64,000 nucleotides of DNA from Halobacillus kuroshimensis DSM 18393 (GTDB lineage: Bacteria; Bacillota; Bacilli; Bacillales; Halobacillaceae). The stretch lies in the NCBI RefSeq assembly GCF_000425705.1, contig NZ_AUDY01000009.1, positions 432,065 to 496,064 of the forward strand. Direction: 5' to 3'. A program made the translations under genes and the position numbers. Of the stretch, positions 63,506 through 64,000 are shown piece by piece (within the stretch, counting starts at the first letter, position 1; each line of letters begins with the position of its first letter). Below the pieces are notes generated by a model. The model ran no database searches and had not been told where the DNA came from. It was given only the letters and a program-made list of their open reading frames with translations.

Positions 63506-63596
63506 GAAAAAGCCCCCTGCTTTTAGAACAGTGGACTCAGGCTGTAGAAAAAACCGTGTTATCCAGTTAGAGTTCTCCGCATGTCGTGTTGAGCGG

Positions 63597-63730
63597 GGCA
63601 CGTTCCGCTTAACGGTGGATGCTTGCCGCGGGCACAACCTCAGCTGACTTGGTCAAGAAAACCATTGACCAAGTGGATCTTCGGCTCGCGCTGTTCCCGC
63701 AGGCGTCACCACCGATAAGCTCCTCGTGCC
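63597..63730. repeat. Structured intergenic repeat, copy R4
   Basis: Outer stem GGCACG/CGTGCC, inner GGTGG/CCACC, middle GCTTGCCGCGGG/CCCGCAGGC and apical CTTGGTCAA/TTGACCAAG. The apical stem differs from R2 and R3 at both sides in a compensating way. Confidence 0.9.
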
Positions 63731-63763
63731 GATGTAGAATATAGAGGAGAGAGATTGCGCCCA

Positions 63764-63859
63764 ATGCAGATTCGCAGATTCAAAAGAAAGGCATGGGCTG
63801 CGCTATTACCGATTGCGTGGAAAAGAGCAAGGGAAAGAACAGGCGCTGATGACGGCTGA
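63764..63859 (+). CDS. Possible 31-aa basic peptide
   Basis: ATG 63764 with GAGGAGAG about 14 nt upstream; peptide MQIRRFKRKAWAALLPIAW and a short polar tail. Arg/Lys/Trp-rich. It may be chance coding between two repeats. Confidence 0.25.
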   Translation: MQIRRFKRKAWAALLPIAWKRARERTGADDG

Positions 63860-63932
63860 CGGCCGGAATATGAAAAAGATTGTTCTCCATCCAGCAAGGG
63901 TGAGCTAAGTGAAGGAGAGTCTTTTTCGATGT

Positions 63933-64000
63933 TAAAGAACTCCCAAGGAGCGGTGCCCCTTCCACTCCTGCGGAAGAACGAGTGGTCCGAGATCGCCGAG
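63933..64000. repeat. Partial GAGACTCCTGCGGGA-family repeat at the window edge
   Basis: CACTCCTGCGGAAGAACGAG and TGGTCCGAGATCGCCGAG resemble the second repeat family (compare 12405-12507 and other Bacillaceae copies). It is cut by the window end. Confidence 0.5.

Noticed and set aside
27955..63730. The four 135-bp repeats as a CRISPR array
   Set aside because: The copies are single, widely spaced and much longer than CRISPR repeats; no spacers or cas genes are present.

Overview
The window looks like chromosomal DNA of a low-to-moderate-GC Bacillaceae species, probably a halophilic or alkaliphilic genus such as Halobacillus (inference). The gene order tagO, LytR-type protein, yvyE, degSU, degV, comFA/comFC, yvyF-flgM-flgN-flgK-flgL, fliW-csrA-hag-flaG-fliD-fliS-fliT, hpf, secA, prfB, cccB, ftsE, ctpB, minJ follows the Bacillus subtilis map. 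SD sequences are strong. Promoters for sigma-D, sigma-B/H, sigma-W and sigma-A and a CcpA cre site can be read directly.

Layout. 1-10.1 kb: the 5' part of a secreted modular GH13 amylase (open at the window edge, cre-controlled), small proteins, an APC permease, and tagO flanked by two LCP wall-polymer ligases. 10.3-16.2 kb: DegS-DegU, DegV, ComFA-ComFC, YvyF. 16.2-26.4 kb: late flagellar genes with the FliW-CsrA-Hag switch. The flagellin gene is split by a 365-nt group I intron, and an opposite-strand LAGLIDADG homing endonuclease gene sits between hag and flaG. 26.5-39.5 kb: a secreted cell-wall-binding protein, hpf, secA, prfB (with its +1 frameshift), gtaB, yitT, cccB, ftsE (without ftsX), ctpB, minJ.

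39.6-46.2 kb is a visibly AT-rich block: SDR dehydrogenase, FAD-linked oxidase, FGGY kinase, MFS transporter and RpiR regulator. This set matches the uncharacterised E. coli ygcW-ygcU-ygcE-yqcE genes. The kinase SD is locked in a 10-bp perfect hairpin. Next is an Lsa-type ABC-F ribosome-protection gene behind a three-state transcription attenuator with candidate leader peptides. 48.7-56 kb: an HtrA protease with a PrsA-like foldase, a carboxylesterase, small proteins, and a TPP-riboswitch operon (YlmB-like deformylase and TenA) for thiamin pyrimidine salvage. 56.3-61.3 kb: a mannose system (manR, manP, and manA on the opposite strand). 61.4-63.5 kb: ydbS-ydbT behind a consensus sigma-W promoter.

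A roughly 135-bp structured intergenic repeat occurs four times (27.96, 50.84, 55.81 and 63.60 kb), with compensatory changes in its apical stem, plus a decayed inverted copy near 52.5 kb. A second, related GC-rich repeat lies at 12.4 kb and at the right edge. Best leads: the split flagellin with its external endonuclease, the ygc-like catabolic module with its SD-sequestering hairpin, the ABC-F attenuator, the repeat family, and the missing ftsX.
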